From Palsa-461 sp963768185 (GTDB lineage: Bacteria > Actinomycetota > Acidimicrobiia > Acidimicrobiales > RAAP-2): a stretch of 64,000 nt of DNA. The stretch is from assembly GCA_963768185.1 (NCBI GenBank), contig CAVYGS010000005.1:1116001-1180000 (forward strand), read 5' to 3'. The translations under genes and the position numbers were made by a program. Under the pieces are notes generated by a model that saw only the letters and a program-made list of their open reading frames with translations, was not told where the DNA came from and did not search any database. Below, piece after piece: positions 63,676-64,000 of the stretch; positions within the stretch are counted from its first letter, which is position 1; every line of letters starts with the position of its first letter.

Positions 63676-64000
63676 TCAATCGGGGGAGCAGGCCTCGGTG
63701 GACACCGGAGTCGTCCGATTCTCCGCCTCGATGACCTCGTTCAGCACCCCTGGCGAGGTGAGGGCGTAGCCGACGTCGTCGTCGGTGGTCGACTTGGAGA
63801 AGATCACGCCGACCACCTGGCCGTGCGAATCGACGAGGGGGCTGCCGGAGTTTCCCGGCTCGACCATTCCGGTGATCTCGTAGACCTGCTTGTTGACCAG
63901 GCCCTGGTCGTAGATGTTGCGCGAGGTGGCGGTGAGCTGGCTCGCCACGCCCGCCGGCGTCACCGTGAGCGGACCGTCCTCCGGATAGCCGACGATCGCT
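63676..64000 (-). CDS. MarP-like serine protease, C-terminal fragment
   Basis: The last 107 codons of a trypsin-fold protease are visible; the start lies beyond 64000. AIVGYPEDGPLTVTPAGV, NIYDQGLVNKQVYEITGMVE and the catalytic-Ser loop PGNSGSPLVD match the MarP/Rv3671c type, a membrane-anchored protease for acid and oxidative stress in mycobacteria. The stop is at 63676-63678. It is 51 bases from the GH15 start region and on the same strand. Confidence 0.85.
   Translation of the reverse strand, partial: AIVGYPEDGPLTVTPAGVASQLTATSRNIYDQGLVNKQVYEITGMVEPGNSGSPLVDSHGQVVGVIFSKSTTDDDVGYALTSPGVLNEVIEAENRTTPVSTEACSPD

Overview
The window is a high-GC (roughly 68-70% by eye), gene-dense chromosomal segment that looks like an actinomycetote, plausibly of the Acidimicrobiia type. 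The reasons are the order secE-nusG-rplK-rplA-rplJ-rplL-rpoB-rpoC, many GTG starts and 4-base stop/start overlaps, an F420-type luciferase-like oxidoreductase, an MptB-like lipid-linked mannosyltransferase, a small acyl-CoA carboxylase epsilon-like subunit, an MmyB-type regulator, and a MarP-like protease. The taxonomic call is inference; there is no 16S rRNA here. No phage, transposon, integron or CRISPR array was seen.

Layout. 1-8.8 kb (minus strand): transcription/translation core, running tRNA-Thr, tRNA-Met, rpmG, tRNA-Trp, secE, nusG, rplK, rplA, L10 leader, rplJ, rplL, rpoB, rpoC (truncated by the window edge). 8.9-22.3 kb: accessory enzymes and regulators: Nudix hydrolase, acetyltransferases, an MptB-like membrane glycosyltransferase, a crotonase/TetR/short P450/phosphotransferase group, a double-domain proline-iminopeptidase-like protein with two acetyltransferase genes, and a PadR-controlled MacB-like ABC exporter with twin operator palindromes. 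22.5-29.4 kb: tRNA-Tyr, YajQ, CobT, GtrA, TesB, citrate synthase, an anchored hypothetical protein and a UDP-sulfoquinovose-synthase-like enzyme. 29.6-37.4 kb: AddB/AddA-type helicase-nuclease and RmuC. 37.6-42.8 kb: PhoU, Asd and LysC, two cyclophilins, an S51-like protein. 42.9-53.3 kb: an acyl-CoA block with 3-hydroxyacyl-CoA dehydrogenase, ethylmalonyl-CoA-mutase-like protein, acyl-CoA carboxylase beta and epsilon, epimerase, crotonyl-CoA carboxylase/reductase and thiolase, interrupted by an MmyB regulator/MFS exporter pair. 53.3-59.6 kb: SixA, RecR, DnaX, SRP RNA, a luciferase-like oxidoreductase, tadA between two tRNA-Ser genes, a methyltransferase. 59.6-63.6 kb: a tightly overlapped GH15 / glucose-dehydrogenase-like / metallo-hydrolase operon. 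The right edge holds a truncated MarP-like protease.

How the genes work together. The strongest pathway signal is a nearly complete set for the ethylmalonyl-CoA route of acetyl-CoA assimilation: thiolase, hydroxyacyl-CoA dehydrogenase, Ccr, epimerase, Ecm and propionyl-type carboxylase. Cobamide synthesis (CobT) and citrate synthase nearby fit the same carbon economy. Asd and LysC are the start of lysine/threonine/methionine synthesis. AddAB, RmuC, RecR and DnaX form a scattered replication/repair set.

Quality warning. Between about 27.8 and 57.5 kb, eight genes carry eleven single-base frame changes (hypothetical protein, addA twice, lysC, ecm, MFS twice, ccr, dnaX twice, the luciferase-like gene). 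In each case correcting one base per break restores a family-length product. Because housekeeping genes such as dnaX and lysC are hit, these are most likely assembly or sequencing indels, so I annotate them as single genes.
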